DNA of 64,000 bases from Methylobacterium durans (GTDB taxonomy: Bacteria; Pseudomonadota; Alphaproteobacteria; Rhizobiales; Beijerinckiaceae). Location of the stretch: contig NZ_CP029550.1 in the NCBI RefSeq assembly GCF_003173715.1, forward strand, positions 1,674,001 through 1,738,000, read 5' to 3'. Positions 20,532-28,633 of the stretch are shown piece by piece. Under the pieces are notes generated by a model. That model saw nothing but the letters and a program-made list of their open reading frames with translations, did no database searches and was not told the DNA's origin. The stretch's first letter is position 1. Each line of letters starts with the position of its first letter. A program made the translations under genes and the position numbers.

Positions 20532-21026
20532 ATGAAGATCGGACACTGGCGATCTACGGCTCTTGTCGTCGCGCTACTTGCTTCTACAGCCGCTCATGCC
20601 GGGCCACCGAAGGCTGCCGTCTTCGACTTCCAACTTGCCGATCAAGGTGCGCTGGGCCCAACCGACGCTGACCAGGCACGCCTCGCTCCCCTGAGTGACA
20701 TCCTGCGCTTCCTACTGACGGAGAGCGGCCGATACCAGATCGTCTCGACCGAAGCAGTGAAGGCCGAGGTGGCCAAAGGCCCTGACCTGCGCCACTGCAA
20801 CGGCTTCGCTGAGGACTACGCCAGGAAGCTCGGAGCGGATGTCGTGATCACAGGCGAGATCCAGAAGGTGTCTAATCTGATCCTCAACATCAACGTCTAC
20901 CTGAAAGATCTGAAAAACAGCAAACCCGAGCAAGCCTACAGCGTCGACGTCCGCGGCAACAACGACACCTCGTTCGATCGTGGACCGAAATATCTCGTGA
21001 AAAACAACCTTCCGCCCCGGCGATAG
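20532..21026 (+). CDS. DUF2380/DUF3280-like exported protein (module A)
   Basis: This 164-aa protein has a signal peptide ending AHA. The body has KAAVFDFQLADQGALGPTDAD, SGRYQIVSTEAV, ADVVITGEIQKVSNLILNINVY and DIRGNNDTSFDRG-type motifs, as in periplasmic DUF2380/3280 proteins of methylobacteria, whose function is unknown. The ATG at 20532 is preceded by GGAAGG. The copy at 53739 is over 80 percent identical by eye. Here HCNGFAED replaces HCNGCAED, losing one of two cysteines, so a disulfide may be missing. Confidence 0.8.
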   Translation: MKIGHWRSTALVVALLASTAAHAGPPKAAVFDFQLADQGALGPTDADQARLAPLSDILRFLLTESGRYQIVSTEAVKAEVAKGPDLRHCNGFAEDYARKLGADVVITGEIQKVSNLILNINVYLKDLKNSKPEQAYSVDVRGNNDTSFDRGPKYLVKNNLPPRR

Positions 21027-21166
21027 AGCGGGCATGCCGCAAACAAGCGAACTGCCGATTGCGTGTTCGAATGCGGACCGAACCATCTGCCGATTTGAGC
21101 GGTTGATTGGGCGGGCGCTCGCGAGCGATACCGTTGCCAGGTGGGCGCACCTCAGGAGGAGGCATC

Positions 21167-21346
21167 ATGTTGAAGATCATGGTGAAGCCTGAAGGAGATG
21201 GCACTCACGCGGTTTTCTGGGGAGACAAACCGGTTGCGTTTGGGCTCAGCCTCGACGAGGCAGAGAATTACTCGACCTTCCTGCGTGCATCGCTCCGTGT
21301 GCATCGGACGCATAAACTTCCTGGGGCGCTCAATCGCCGCGTGTAA
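21167..21346 (+). CDS. 59-aa conserved small protein, copy 1
   Basis: MLKIMVKPEGDGTHAVFWGDKP and GLSLDEAENYSTFLRASLRV, behind a strong AGGAGGAGG ribosome site. It is one of three copies in the window (also 48634 and 54374). The leader sequence before the start is conserved too. It looks like a small alpha/beta protein of unknown function. Confidence 0.75.
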   Translation: MLKIMVKPEGDGTHAVFWGDKPVAFGLSLDEAENYSTFLRASLRVHRTHKLPGALNRRV

Positions 21347-21456
21347 GATCAGGCTTTCGGGCAGCTAAGGTCCGGGACCGAGATTACTGCCCGTTGCTGG
21401 AACGAGGCCCAGTCTACCCAGCATGGCTGATTGTAAATCGCACTGAGGATGCGAGC

Positions 21457-21660
21457 ATGGACGCTCTCAAGGAGATCTACGGCCCGTTCTTCCACTCAGA
21501 GGCAAAGCTTACTTTCGAGGCCGACATGCGGATGACGGTCACGCTCCCAGACGGGCGCTCCTTGATGATCGGGATGGATGACTTCCGCTTCCACAACCCG
21601 AACGCGGAACCGCTGCCCCGCTTCGAGTTTCGAGAGCATTCCCAACGCCGCGATCCCTGA
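21457..21660 (+). CDS. 67-aa conserved small protein, copy 1
   Basis: MDALKEIYGPFFHSEAKL, TVTLPDGRSLMIGMDDFRFH and EPLPRFEFREHS. It is nearly identical to 54664-54867, and its upstream sequence is also conserved. It is acidic and soluble; I do not recognise the family. Confidence 0.75.
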   Translation: MDALKEIYGPFFHSEAKLTFEADMRMTVTLPDGRSLMIGMDDFRFHNPNAEPLPRFEFREHSQRRDP

Positions 21661-21824
21661 CGCGGCACAATCGCCCGCCTGGCTCCGCCTTTGATCTTGT
21701 GCTTCTCGCCGCAATTGGTGATGGGTCTAGCAACGCTGACCCGTGGTAGCCTCCGCGAAGCGGCGCCGATCCGCACTAGCACCGCGATCTACGGCCTTGA
21801 AGTCCGAACGTGTCCCCGGCTAAC

Positions 21825-22868
21825 TGTTTGATCCCAGGGTTTGATGGTGCAGTTTTCTCACGAGAGTGGAAGGACGCGCTATGGGCCAGGTTCAGCACGG
21901 GAGCGCCACGACGACAGCGGCAGTCCGTCGAGCGATACAGCATAGTCAAGCGAGCCTGAGGGCGTTGGCGGCCCGTTACGGCGTCAACCCGAAGACCGTC
22001 GCGAAGTGGAAGAAGCGGTCCTCGGTGGCTGACCGGAAGACGGGGCCAACGGAACACCGGTCTACGGTGCTGACGGCCGAGAACGAGGCGGTGATCGTCG
22101 CCTTTCGCCGGCACACCCTGCTGCCACTCGACGACTGCCTCTACGCCCTGCAGCCGACGATCCCGCACCTTACACGCTCAAGCCTGCACCGGTGCCTGCA
22201 GCGCCATGGCATCTCGCGGCTCCCCGAAGTGGATGGCGACAAGCCGCTACGTGCAAAATTCAAGCGCTACCCGCTCGGCTACTTCCACATCGATATCGCC
22301 GAGGTGCACACCAAAGAAGGCCGACTCTACCTGCTTGTGGCGATCGACCGGACCTCCAAGTTCGCCTTCGCCGAGTTGCACGAGAAGGCCACGCGCCGGG
22401 TCGCCGGCAACTTCCTGCGGGCCCTTGCTGCCGCCGTTCCCTACAAGATCCACACGGTGCTCACCGACAACGGCACGCATTTCACCGAGCCGTCCGGGAA
22501 CACTTGGACGCCGGAAGAGATCAGAGCGATGCGCGCCGAGAAGGTGCTGTTCCGCTGCCACTCCTTTGAGGGCGCCTGCGCCGACCTCAACATCGAGCAC
22601 CGTCTCACGAAGCCGCGCCATCCCTGGACGAATGGTCAAGTTGAGCGGATGAACCGCACGATCAAGGACGCCACCGTCAAGCGCTTCTACTACGACAGCC
22701 ACAGTCAGCTTCGGCAGCACCTCGCCGACTTCGTGGCCGCCTATAACTTCGCCCGCCGCCTCAAGACGCTACGCGGCCTCACGCCCTACGAAGCTATCTG
22801 CAAAGCTTGGACGGAGGAGCCCTCTAGGTTCACCCAGAACCCGCACCACCAAATCCCGGGACCAAACA
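21825..22868 (+). mobile_element. IS481-family insertion sequence with 6-bp target duplication
   Basis: This is a 1,044-bp element with imperfect terminal repeats starting TGTTTGATCCC at the left and ending GGGACCAAACA at the right. It is flanked by GCTAAC on both sides (21819-21824 and 22869-22874). Module B keeps the uninterrupted site CGGCTAACGCAGCGCTC at about 55029, confirming both ends. Confidence 0.92.
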
Positions 22869-22873
22869 GCTAA
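21881..22873 (+). CDS. IS481-family transposase
   Basis: This 330-aa protein has an N-terminal HTH (QASLRALAARYGVNPKTVAKW) followed by the DDE integrase core: first Asp in FHIDIAEVHT, second in VLTDNGTHF and Glu in NGQVERMNR. The frame is intact, so the element may be active. Its stop codon TAA lies in the duplicated target DNA just outside the IS end, so the site of insertion supplies termination. Confidence 0.95.
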   Translation: MGQVQHGSATTTAAVRRAIQHSQASLRALAARYGVNPKTVAKWKKRSSVADRKTGPTEHRSTVLTAENEAVIVAFRRHTLLPLDDCLYALQPTIPHLTRSSLHRCLQRHGISRLPEVDGDKPLRAKFKRYPLGYFHIDIAEVHTKEGRLYLLVAIDRTSKFAFAELHEKATRRVAGNFLRALAAAVPYKIHTVLTDNGTHFTEPSGNTWTPEEIRAMRAEKVLFRCHSFEGACADLNIEHRLTKPRHPWTNGQVERMNRTIKDATVKRFYYDSHSQLRQHLADFVAAYNFARRLKTLRGLTPYEAICKAWTEEPSRFTQNPHHQIPGPNS

Positions 22874-22952
22874 CGCAGCGCTCGTGCCAGATGGAAGGTC
22901 GGGCAGGATACGTCTTGGAAGCGGCAGATAAACGGTCATGGTCAACGAGGAT

Positions 22953-22968
22953 TTAACGCTCTGTTAAC
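22953..22968 (+). promoter_or_regulatory. CtrA box upstream of minD (module A)
   Basis: TTAACGCTCTGTTAAC is a perfect TTAA-N7-TTAAC site, about 105 bp before minD. It is conserved in module B (55112). CtrA is the alphaproteobacterial cell-cycle master regulator and controls min genes in Sinorhizobium (established). The hexamer after it is CATGAT here, against TATAAT in module B. Confidence 0.75.
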
Positions 22969-23073
22969 CATGATACGCGCCCACTGAGATCTCCTCGAGA
23001 TTACTCCGTCCGACTGGCGGCCCTGGTGACGAGGCTCGCGGCCTAGGCCGACGTCTACATCACAAGGGTAGCT

Positions 23074-23892
23074 ATGATGTCCAAGGTTCTCGTCGTCACA
23101 TCGGGCAAGGGCGGCGTCGGTAAGACGACCACCACGGCGGCGCTCGGTGCCGCCATCGCGCAGAGCGGCAAGAGCGTCTGCGTCGTCGACTTCGACGTCG
23201 GCCTGCGCAATCTCGACCTCGTCATGGGGGCCGAGCGTCGGGTCGTCTACGACCTCATCAACGTGGTCAACGGCGACGCCAAGCTGCCGCAGGCGCTGAT
23301 CCGCGACAAGCGGCTCGACAGCCTCTCGCTGCTGCCGGCCTCCCAGACCCGCGACAAGGACGCGCTCACCGACGCGGGCGTCGCCCGGGTCATGGAGGAA
23401 TTGCGCGAGAAGTTCGACTGGGTGATCTGCGACTCGCCCGCCGGCATCGAGCGCGGTGCGACGCTGGCCATGCGCCACGCGGACGTCGCCGTGGTGGTGA
23501 CGAACCCCGAGGTCTCCTCGGTGCGCGACTCCGACCGCATCATCGGCCTGCTCGACTCGAAGACGATCCGGGCCGAGAAGGGCGAGACCATCGACAAGCA
23601 CCTCATCCTGACTCGCTACGACCCCACCCGGGCCGACCGCGGCGACATGCTGAAGGTGGACGACGTGCTCGAGATCCTCTCGATCCCGCTGCTCGCCATC
23701 ATCCCGGAGAGCGAGGAAGTGCTGCGCGCCTCGAACGTCGGCTGCCCGGTGACCCTCAACAACCCGCTCTCGGCGCCCGCCCGCGCCTACACCGACGCGG
23801 TCCGCCGACTCAACGGCGAGACGGTGCCGATGAGCATCCCAGCTGACAGAAAGTCGTTCCTGAGCAAGTTCTTTAATCGGAGGGCCGCATGA
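23074..23892 (+). CDS. minD: Septum-site ATPase MinD (module A)
   Basis: This 272-aa ParA-type ATPase has the deviant Walker A SGKGGVGKTTTT, VVDFDVGLRNLDLVMG, a Walker B region VICDSPAGIERG and a C-terminal amphipathic membrane helix (DRKSFLSKFFNRR). It positions division by oscillating on the membrane with MinE. A second ATG three bases on (23077) is an equal start. It overlaps minE by 4 bp (ATGA). No minC is present here or in module B, so the MinC inhibitor must be elsewhere or absent. The core is almost identical to the second copy. Confidence 0.97.
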   Translation: MMSKVLVVTSGKGGVGKTTTTAALGAAIAQSGKSVCVVDFDVGLRNLDLVMGAERRVVYDLINVVNGDAKLPQALIRDKRLDSLSLLPASQTRDKDALTDAGVARVMEELREKFDWVICDSPAGIERGATLAMRHADVAVVVTNPEVSSVRDSDRIIGLLDSKTIRAEKGETIDKHLILTRYDPTRADRGDMLKVDDVLEILSIPLLAIIPESEEVLRASNVGCPVTLNNPLSAPARAYTDAVRRLNGETVPMSIPADRKSFLSKFFNRRAA

Positions 23893-24158
23893 ACATCCTG
23901 AGCCTCCTGCGCCGACGCAGCACTGCACCGGTGGCCCGCGATCGCCTTCAGGTGATCCTTGCTCACGAGCGGGCGGAGGTCGGCCGCTCACACTTGGTCG
24001 ACACGCTGCGCGAGGAGATCCTCGCCATGATCGCCAAGCACGCCGCGATCGAGCAAGACAAGGTCTCGATCAAGACTGAGCAGCGCGAAGGTGTCTCGAC
24101 ACTGGACATCAACATCGAGCTCCCAAACATAACCGCCGGAATGCGCAAGGCGGCCTGA
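23889..24158 (+). CDS. minE: Cell-division topological factor MinE (module A)
   Basis: This 89-aa protein has an N-terminal membrane-binding and MinD-binding part (ILSLLRRR, ARDRLQVILAHERA) and a beta-rich dimerisation part (KVSIKTEQREGVSTLDINIELP). It stimulates MinD ATPase. The last 50 codons are nearly identical to the module B copy while the first 40 differ at many positions, a patchwork that suggests gene conversion. Confidence 0.96.
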   Translation: MNILSLLRRRSTAPVARDRLQVILAHERAEVGRSHLVDTLREEILAMIAKHAAIEQDKVSIKTEQREGVSTLDINIELPNITAGMRKAA

Positions 24159-24274
24159 CCCGAGCAAGCATTTCGCCTACGCGCACTCTGGGCCGAGAAT
24201 GCGGTTGCCCCGGCGGAGCGCTCGACTCAGAGAGCACGGTTTTTCGTCTTCGTTACGTCAGCCGCGACGAACGC

Positions 24275-24352
24275 GAAGTCCCAGAGGACGGCGCTGCAGC
24301 CGACGGGCATGGATCCTGGGCCCACCTGGATCCGAGATACACCCTGAGATGA
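24275..24352. repeat. Intergenic repeat family C, copy 3
   Basis: GAAGTCCCAGAGGACGGC, then GGGCATGGATCCTGGGCCCA. It lies 120 bp after minE, the same relative place as copy 6 after the second minE, so it was duplicated with the module. Confidence 0.75.
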
Positions 24353-24510
24353 CGCCTGACTGCACCGGCATGGGCGATTTGGCGAAATGCCTACACAGGC
24401 GCTGGCCGCTGAAGGAATCTCGGGCCATCGGGTGAATATTGAGCCGTCCCGGTCACGGGCTGGTCGAAAAGGACTTGTGAACGCCACCCCGAGCGGCCGC
24501 TTTGCAACGC

Positions 24511-25239
24511 TTAGCGGCGAGCGAGGCTTGCGAGAGCGTTGTCGAGCATGCGGTCAATTCCACCGTCAGCCTTGAGGCTCTCGATCGCCTGGTTGAGGAG
24601 GCCGAGAAGGGTGCGATGCCCCTTCTTGACGGCCACACCGAAGGGCTTTGGGTCGAATCTGTCCCCGATGTCGATGATCGAATAGCGCTCCGGATGGACC
24701 GAGCCAGCCCGCACCATGGTTAGGTTGATCATGTCGTTCGATGCCGCGTCGGCTTCACCCTTGTCGACCGCGTCGAGGTTTCCGGCACTGAGGGGTGTGA
24801 TGACAAGCGTGGCGCCGGGGAGAGAGGGAAGCGCCGCGCGCATCCTACGCAGCGAAACCGAGCCGTCGGTCACAGCGACGCGCTTACCCTTCAGGTCCTC
24901 GAAAAGGCCGATGGAGCTCCCCTTCGGAACGAGAAGCCCCTCTCGCGTCACGCAATAGGGCGTGGAGAAATCCACCTGCTCGGCGCGATCTGGCGTGATC
25001 GTCAACTGGGACAGGACCAAATCGACGCGGCCCGCCTGCAGAAACTGGATTCGTTCTGCGTCCGTGACCTGGAAGAAATCGACACGGTCCGCCGAGCCGA
25101 AAATCGTCTCGCCCACAGCCCTCGCAAGATCCGCCTCGAACCCCGTGATGGCGGCAGTCTGAGGATTCTTGTAGCCCATTCCGGGGATATCGAAGGAAAC
25201 GCCCGCGATCAGCCGCCCGTTCGATTGAAACCGGTCCAT
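24511..25239 (-). CDS. Family 3 solute-binding protein lacking a signal peptide
   Basis: This 242-aa protein has the SBP_bac_3 (polar amino-acid binding) fold: LIAGVSFDIPGMGY, TGFEADLARAVGETIFG, DLVLSQLTITPDRAEQVDFSTPY and GVAVKKGHRTLLGLLNQAIESLKADG. The start (MDRFQSNGRLIAGV) goes straight into the first strand, with no signal peptide, and no ABC transporter genes are adjacent. It may be an N-terminally truncated relic; the DNA upstream is IS debris. It could otherwise be a cytosolic sensor. Confidence 0.85.
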   Translation of the reverse strand: MDRFQSNGRLIAGVSFDIPGMGYKNPQTAAITGFEADLARAVGETIFGSADRVDFFQVTDAERIQFLQAGRVDLVLSQLTITPDRAEQVDFSTPYCVTREGLLVPKGSSIGLFEDLKGKRVAVTDGSVSLRRMRAALPSLPGATLVITPLSAGNLDAVDKGEADAASNDMINLTMVRAGSVHPERYSIIDIGDRFDPKPFGVAVKKGHRTLLGLLNQAIESLKADGGIDRMLDNALASLARR

Positions 25240-25264
25240 AGCACCTCGCGCCGCTTACGGCCTG

Positions 25265-25440
25265 TTAGGTCATGGGCAAGTCGAGAGCGGCTTCGAGCGA
25301 TAGAACACCCATGAAGCTTAAGGCGGTCTTCTCGTAGCACGTTGCGATAGCATGCCATTCCTTCAGGCGACCCAGAGCCGCTCGACCTGGTTGCGATTCT
25401 TGTCGATCGAGGCGCAGTAGGCAACAGTCGAAAGACTGCG
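25265..25440 (-). pseudogene. IS5-type transposase C-terminal remnant
   Basis: The minus strand encodes NRNQVERL, then after a one-base shift RLKEWHAIATCYEKTALSF and MGVLSLEAALD before a stop at 25265. This is the C-terminal catalytic Glu region of IS5/IS427-group transposases. The rest of the element is gone. Confidence 0.75.
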
Positions 25441-25496
25441 CAGGCTCAGATCGGCCTTCGTGCGCATGCTAGTGGATGCTGTCGGGAAATCGCTAA

Positions 25497-25665
25497 ATCG
25501 CTTCACCGACGAGCGCATCGTCCTGCTCTCACGCTCGTTGCGGTTTCCTCCTGGGATCCCGACGAAGCCCCGCGAGGCGGCTCCACGACGACCGCCTCTC
25601 CAGAGCGCCATAACTCCGCGTGGGCTCTCAGAAATCTAGCCGGTGCGCCTCGTAGGTGATCCTGA
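25497..25665. repeat. Dispersed repeat family B, copy 1
   Basis: This about 170-bp stretch begins near ATCGTCCTGCTCTCACGCTC and ends near CCGGTGCGCCTCGTAGG. It is similar to 33849-34028. On the minus strand both copies would read GAPARFLRAHAEL / GAPAEFLRVCAGL, perhaps a decayed gene. Confidence 0.6.
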
Positions 25666-25793
25666 GCCACATCCTCGCTGAGCGCGGGCATGGCGCTGCT
25701 AGTGGTCAACAGGAGTTGGGGCCGCCGGCAATGCGTCAATCGGATCTGGTCAAGCCGAGTTCAAACGGACGTCAAATCAAAACGCCCCGATAT

Positions 25794-25960
25794 TCATTTT
25801 TCAACCAAGGCCGAGCTGGTGGTCGGCAACGGCTTCAGGATTGGCTGCCCGGCCTCCCATTCGCCCCGCTGCAGCTGTCGCTCGATGGAGAAGCCTTCGA
25901 CCGGGCTCGGCACCGGGAGGAACCGGAAGCCGAGCTCAGTGCGGATGAACTCGCGTGTGA
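25794..25960 (-). pseudogene. GIY-YIG gene, 3' fragment cut by IS630
   Basis: The fragment encodes TREFIRTELGFRFLPVPSP and IERQLQRGEWEAGQPILKPLP, about 85 percent like the C-terminus of the intact gene at 31233. Its upstream part resumes at 27131 beyond the IS630. The TA at 25961 and 27129 is the target duplication. Confidence 0.8.
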
Positions 25961-25962
25961 TA

Positions 25963-27128
25963 CCAGTCCTCGGTGAGGGTGACTCACGTGGGGTGAGTAG
26001 CCCAGCGAACCCGGGTGTGATTCCTTCTCTGGGCGTGGTTGCCCGAGGAGGATGTGATGGCCGCTCCCGTGCCGCTCCGGTCAGATTTCGATGCGCCGAG
26101 GCTGCGCGCGCTCGCCAAGACCTCACGGACTCCAGCCCAGACACGCCGTCTCCTGGCACTCTCAGCCATCTATGCCGGCCGATCGCGCTCGGAGGCGGCG
26201 CAGATCGGCGGGGTCGGGCTGCAGACCGTGCGCGATTGGGTGCTGGCCTTCAACACACGGGGACCTGACGGCCTGATCGACGGCAAAGCGCCCGGTGCGC
26301 GCCCGCGCCTGAATGCGGCCCAATGCGAGGCGCTGCGGGCCATGGTGGAGCAAGGCCCGACGCCAGCTGCCCACGGTGTGGTGCGCTGGCGCCTGGTCGA
26401 TCTGGCCCAGATCCTGTGTGAGGACCACGGTGTCTCGGTTTCCGAGCAGACGCTGAGCCGCGTCCTGCGCGCCATGGGCTTCCGTAAGCTCTCGGCGCGG
26501 CCTCGCCACCACGCCCAGGATCTGCAGGCGGCGGAGGTTTTTAAAAAGACTTCCCGGCCCATCTGGCAGAGATCGCGCAGGCAACCGGCGGCAAGCCGAT
26601 AGAGATCTGGTTCTCAGATGAGGCCCGTGTCGGCCAGAAGAACACCATCACCCGGCGATGGGCACGCCGCGGCACACGGCCGGCAGCTCCGAAGGATCAG
26701 CGTACCGAATCCGCCTACATCTTCGGAGCGCTCTGCCCTGCACTCGCTAAGGGCGCCGGTCTCGTCATGCCACGCTGCACCACCGAGGCGATGAACCATC
26801 ATCTCTCCGAGATCGCCCAGCATGTCACACCGGGCGCTCACGCCGTCCTGCTGCTCGATCAAGCAGGCTGGCATCTCACCAAGAAGCTTGTCGTGCCGGG
26901 CAATCTCACCCTCATGCCGCTGCCGGCGCGCTCGCCTGAGCTGAACCCGGTCGAGGCCATCTGGCAGTTTCTACGCCAAAACTGGCTCGGCAACCGGATC
27001 TTCGGCTCCTACGACGACATCGTCGATCACTGCTGCCATGCCTGGAACAGGCTCATTGATGAGCCCTGGCACATCGTCTCCATCGGCCGACGCACCTGGG
27101 CTCATGAGTGCTGATCAGTGAGACTTGG
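25963..27128 (+). mobile_element. IS630-family element, copy 1
   Basis: This about 1,166-bp element has imperfect ends (CCAGTCCTCGGTGAGG / CCAAGTCTCACTGATC on the opposite strand) and is flanked by TA. It was inserted into a GIY-YIG gene paralogous to 31233-31721, so the host gene is split into two minus-strand pieces. Confidence 0.85.
26057..27114 (+). CDS. IS630-family transposase, two frames joined by a -1 shift
   Basis: The first frame (26057-26602) encodes the HTH half (AQTRRLLALSAIYAGRSRSEAAQ, GVGLQTVRDWVLAF). The second runs from the slip site at 26538-26548 (GTTTTTAAAAAG) to 27114 and carries the DDE half (IWFSDEARVGQKN, VLLLDQAGWH, PELNPVEAIWQFLR). A -1 shift on the A run joins VFKK to DFPAHLAEI without loss. 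The same arrangement at the same place in the second copy argues for programmed frameshifting, as known in IS630 elements. Confidence 0.9.
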
Positions 27129-27130
27129 TA

Positions 27131-27235
27131 TGAGCTGGTCGAGCGACAGCTTGCCCTCGGCGATGCGGTTGTGCACGCGCGGCAGCACGAAGCGGTCGCA
27201 GACGTAGACGTTGAACTGATCACCGCTTCGGCGCC
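27131..27235 (-). pseudogene. GIY-YIG gene, middle fragment
   Basis: The minus strand encodes the segment corresponding to DQFNVYVCDRFVLPRVHNRIA...LSLDRL of the intact gene at 31233. Similarity stops at about 27235, so the N-terminal catalytic part has been lost as well. Confidence 0.7.
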
Positions 27236-27254
27236 CAACGTTGCCTCAACAATG

Positions 27255-27827
27255 TTAACATCTAATATTTCCGCAAAATACACCGTGGCTATCCAGCCAC
27301 TTTCTCATTTCACAGTCAGTATGGCCGCTGTATTGATCCATTAAGGAAGTAATGTATGGATCATTTCTAGGGCATAGACCTGGACCATAACGAGTAGTTC
27401 CGGCTCTCTCCCGAGTTGATGAGCTAGTGGAGCTACCTCGGGAACTCGATGGCCGATCCATTGATCGCGAAGGATGTGAGGGTGACTGCGGTCGAGCGCT
27501 GGCTCCGGCGCAACTCGAAGTCACTGACACAGAACACTGCTGGCCAGGTCTACGGCTGCAGTCGAGAGAAAACTCTCCGTTTGCACTCGCAACTGTGCTC
27601 CCGGTTGTAGCACCTCGCGGGTAAACGTAGACACTGCGATTACAGGTATTTCGGAAGTCGTGCTTGTAGAGACCTGGGCCCCAACTGCTCGGACCTTGTC
27701 CTACATGCTGAATACAACGGTTGCAGCTGTCCTGTGCCAGAACTGGGTTGATCAAGAAAAAGGAGACCAACCACAGTGCCGCGAGAGCGATTAGCTGCTG
27801 CATAGTTTTCGCTGGCAGAGGTATCAT
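27255..27827 (-). CDS. Cys-rich exported hypothetical protein
   Basis: The ATG at 27827 (MIPLPAKTM) or 27803 (MQQLIALAALWLVSFF) gives a signal peptide ending VLAQDS. The mature part has CNRCIQHV, a strand-rich CNRSVYVYPRGATTGS...CSVSVTSSC region, a Ser/Arg/Pro linker and a C-terminal CEMRKWLDSHGVFCGNIRC. Nine or so cysteines suggest disulfides in the periplasm or outside. I do not recognise the family. Repeat D lies upstream, as it does for the amidase gene. Confidence 0.6.
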   Translation of the reverse strand: MIPLPAKTMQQLIALAALWLVSFFLINPVLAQDSCNRCIQHVGQGPSSWGPGLYKHDFRNTCNRSVYVYPRGATTGSTVASANGEFSLDCSRRPGQQCSVSVTSSCAGASARPQSPSHPSRSMDRPSSSRGSSTSSSTRERAGTTRYGPGLCPRNDPYITSLMDQYSGHTDCEMRKWLDSHGVFCGNIRC

Positions 27828-28025
27828 TCGTCGCAAAGCCTCCTTCGATCGTTGAGAATGTAGGCTCATGTTTGCGGTCAGTGGAAGGTTGGCGAGTTTG
27901 CCCGAGGGCTATTTTGGTTGGATATCTCGGGTCGAGTGCAAGCTTGTGGTGCCCTGAGTGTCGTTGGGTCCGCGCAAAATCTCGCGCGAGGCTGATGATA
28001 GAGGTTTGCGTAACATCACCAAACG

Positions 28026-28106
28026 GTCCTTTCGGCTTGTGCCCAGCGCCGCCTGTCGTGCGGAGGCTGAGGATCGCAGCTTTCATGTTGGCTTCGCGGA
28101 ATCGCG
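28026..28106 (-). repeat. Dispersed repeat family D, copy 2
   Basis: Matches 7215-7296 with only a few differences (GTCCTTTCGGCTTGTG to TTCATGTTGGCTTCGCGG). Confidence 0.7.
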
Positions 28107-28237
28107 GAGAGATGATCGGGTGTAGATGGAGCGTTCCGTGAGCTACTGGCTGGAATACAGGCCCACGGAATCAGCTGCGGGAGCAAACGCATGCAGGTCA
28201 CGTTGATGTAACAGCGATTAACATCCGCGAGGCAGCA

Positions 28238-28426
28238 ATGGACGAGCTCGAAGTGCCACCCGCTCAGGTCGAGGCTCTCGCTCGGGATGCGCGGGAGCGG
28301 ATTGACGAGAGCATTGCTCAGCGGGGCGGAGATAGTGCCGCCTTCTGGCATGCCGTGGCGCTGATCTACCGCCGCGGTCTGCCCGACCCAGTGCCTCCCA
28401 GAGCAGATCTAGGCATCGCAGCTTGA
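28238..28426 (+). CDS. Small hypothetical protein
   Basis: A 62-aa frame, MDELEVPPAQVEALARDARERIDESIAQRG continuing FWHAVALIYRRGLP, has strong alphaproteobacterial composition and a predicted helix. It lies 200 bp ahead of the sigma factor on the same strand. Family unknown. Confidence 0.5.
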   Translation: MDELEVPPAQVEALARDARERIDESIAQRGGDSAAFWHAVALIYRRGLPDPVPPRADLGIAA

Positions 28427-28633
28427 GCCGGCTGCGGCGCCGCGTGCCGTCACTGCCCAACGGCCAGCTCAGCTAGCGTTGACGAAGCTTTGCCTTTTTC
28501 ACCAGGGCTTTGCGGCAAAGCGTAGCCTTTCGTTAGGCACGGTTCAGGCTTGGCATGCCAGAAGCTCCCGCCTGCATGTTCTGGAAACTCCTGGGCGTCA
28601 CGGTCACGACTTCGCCAGGGGAGCACGAAACCC

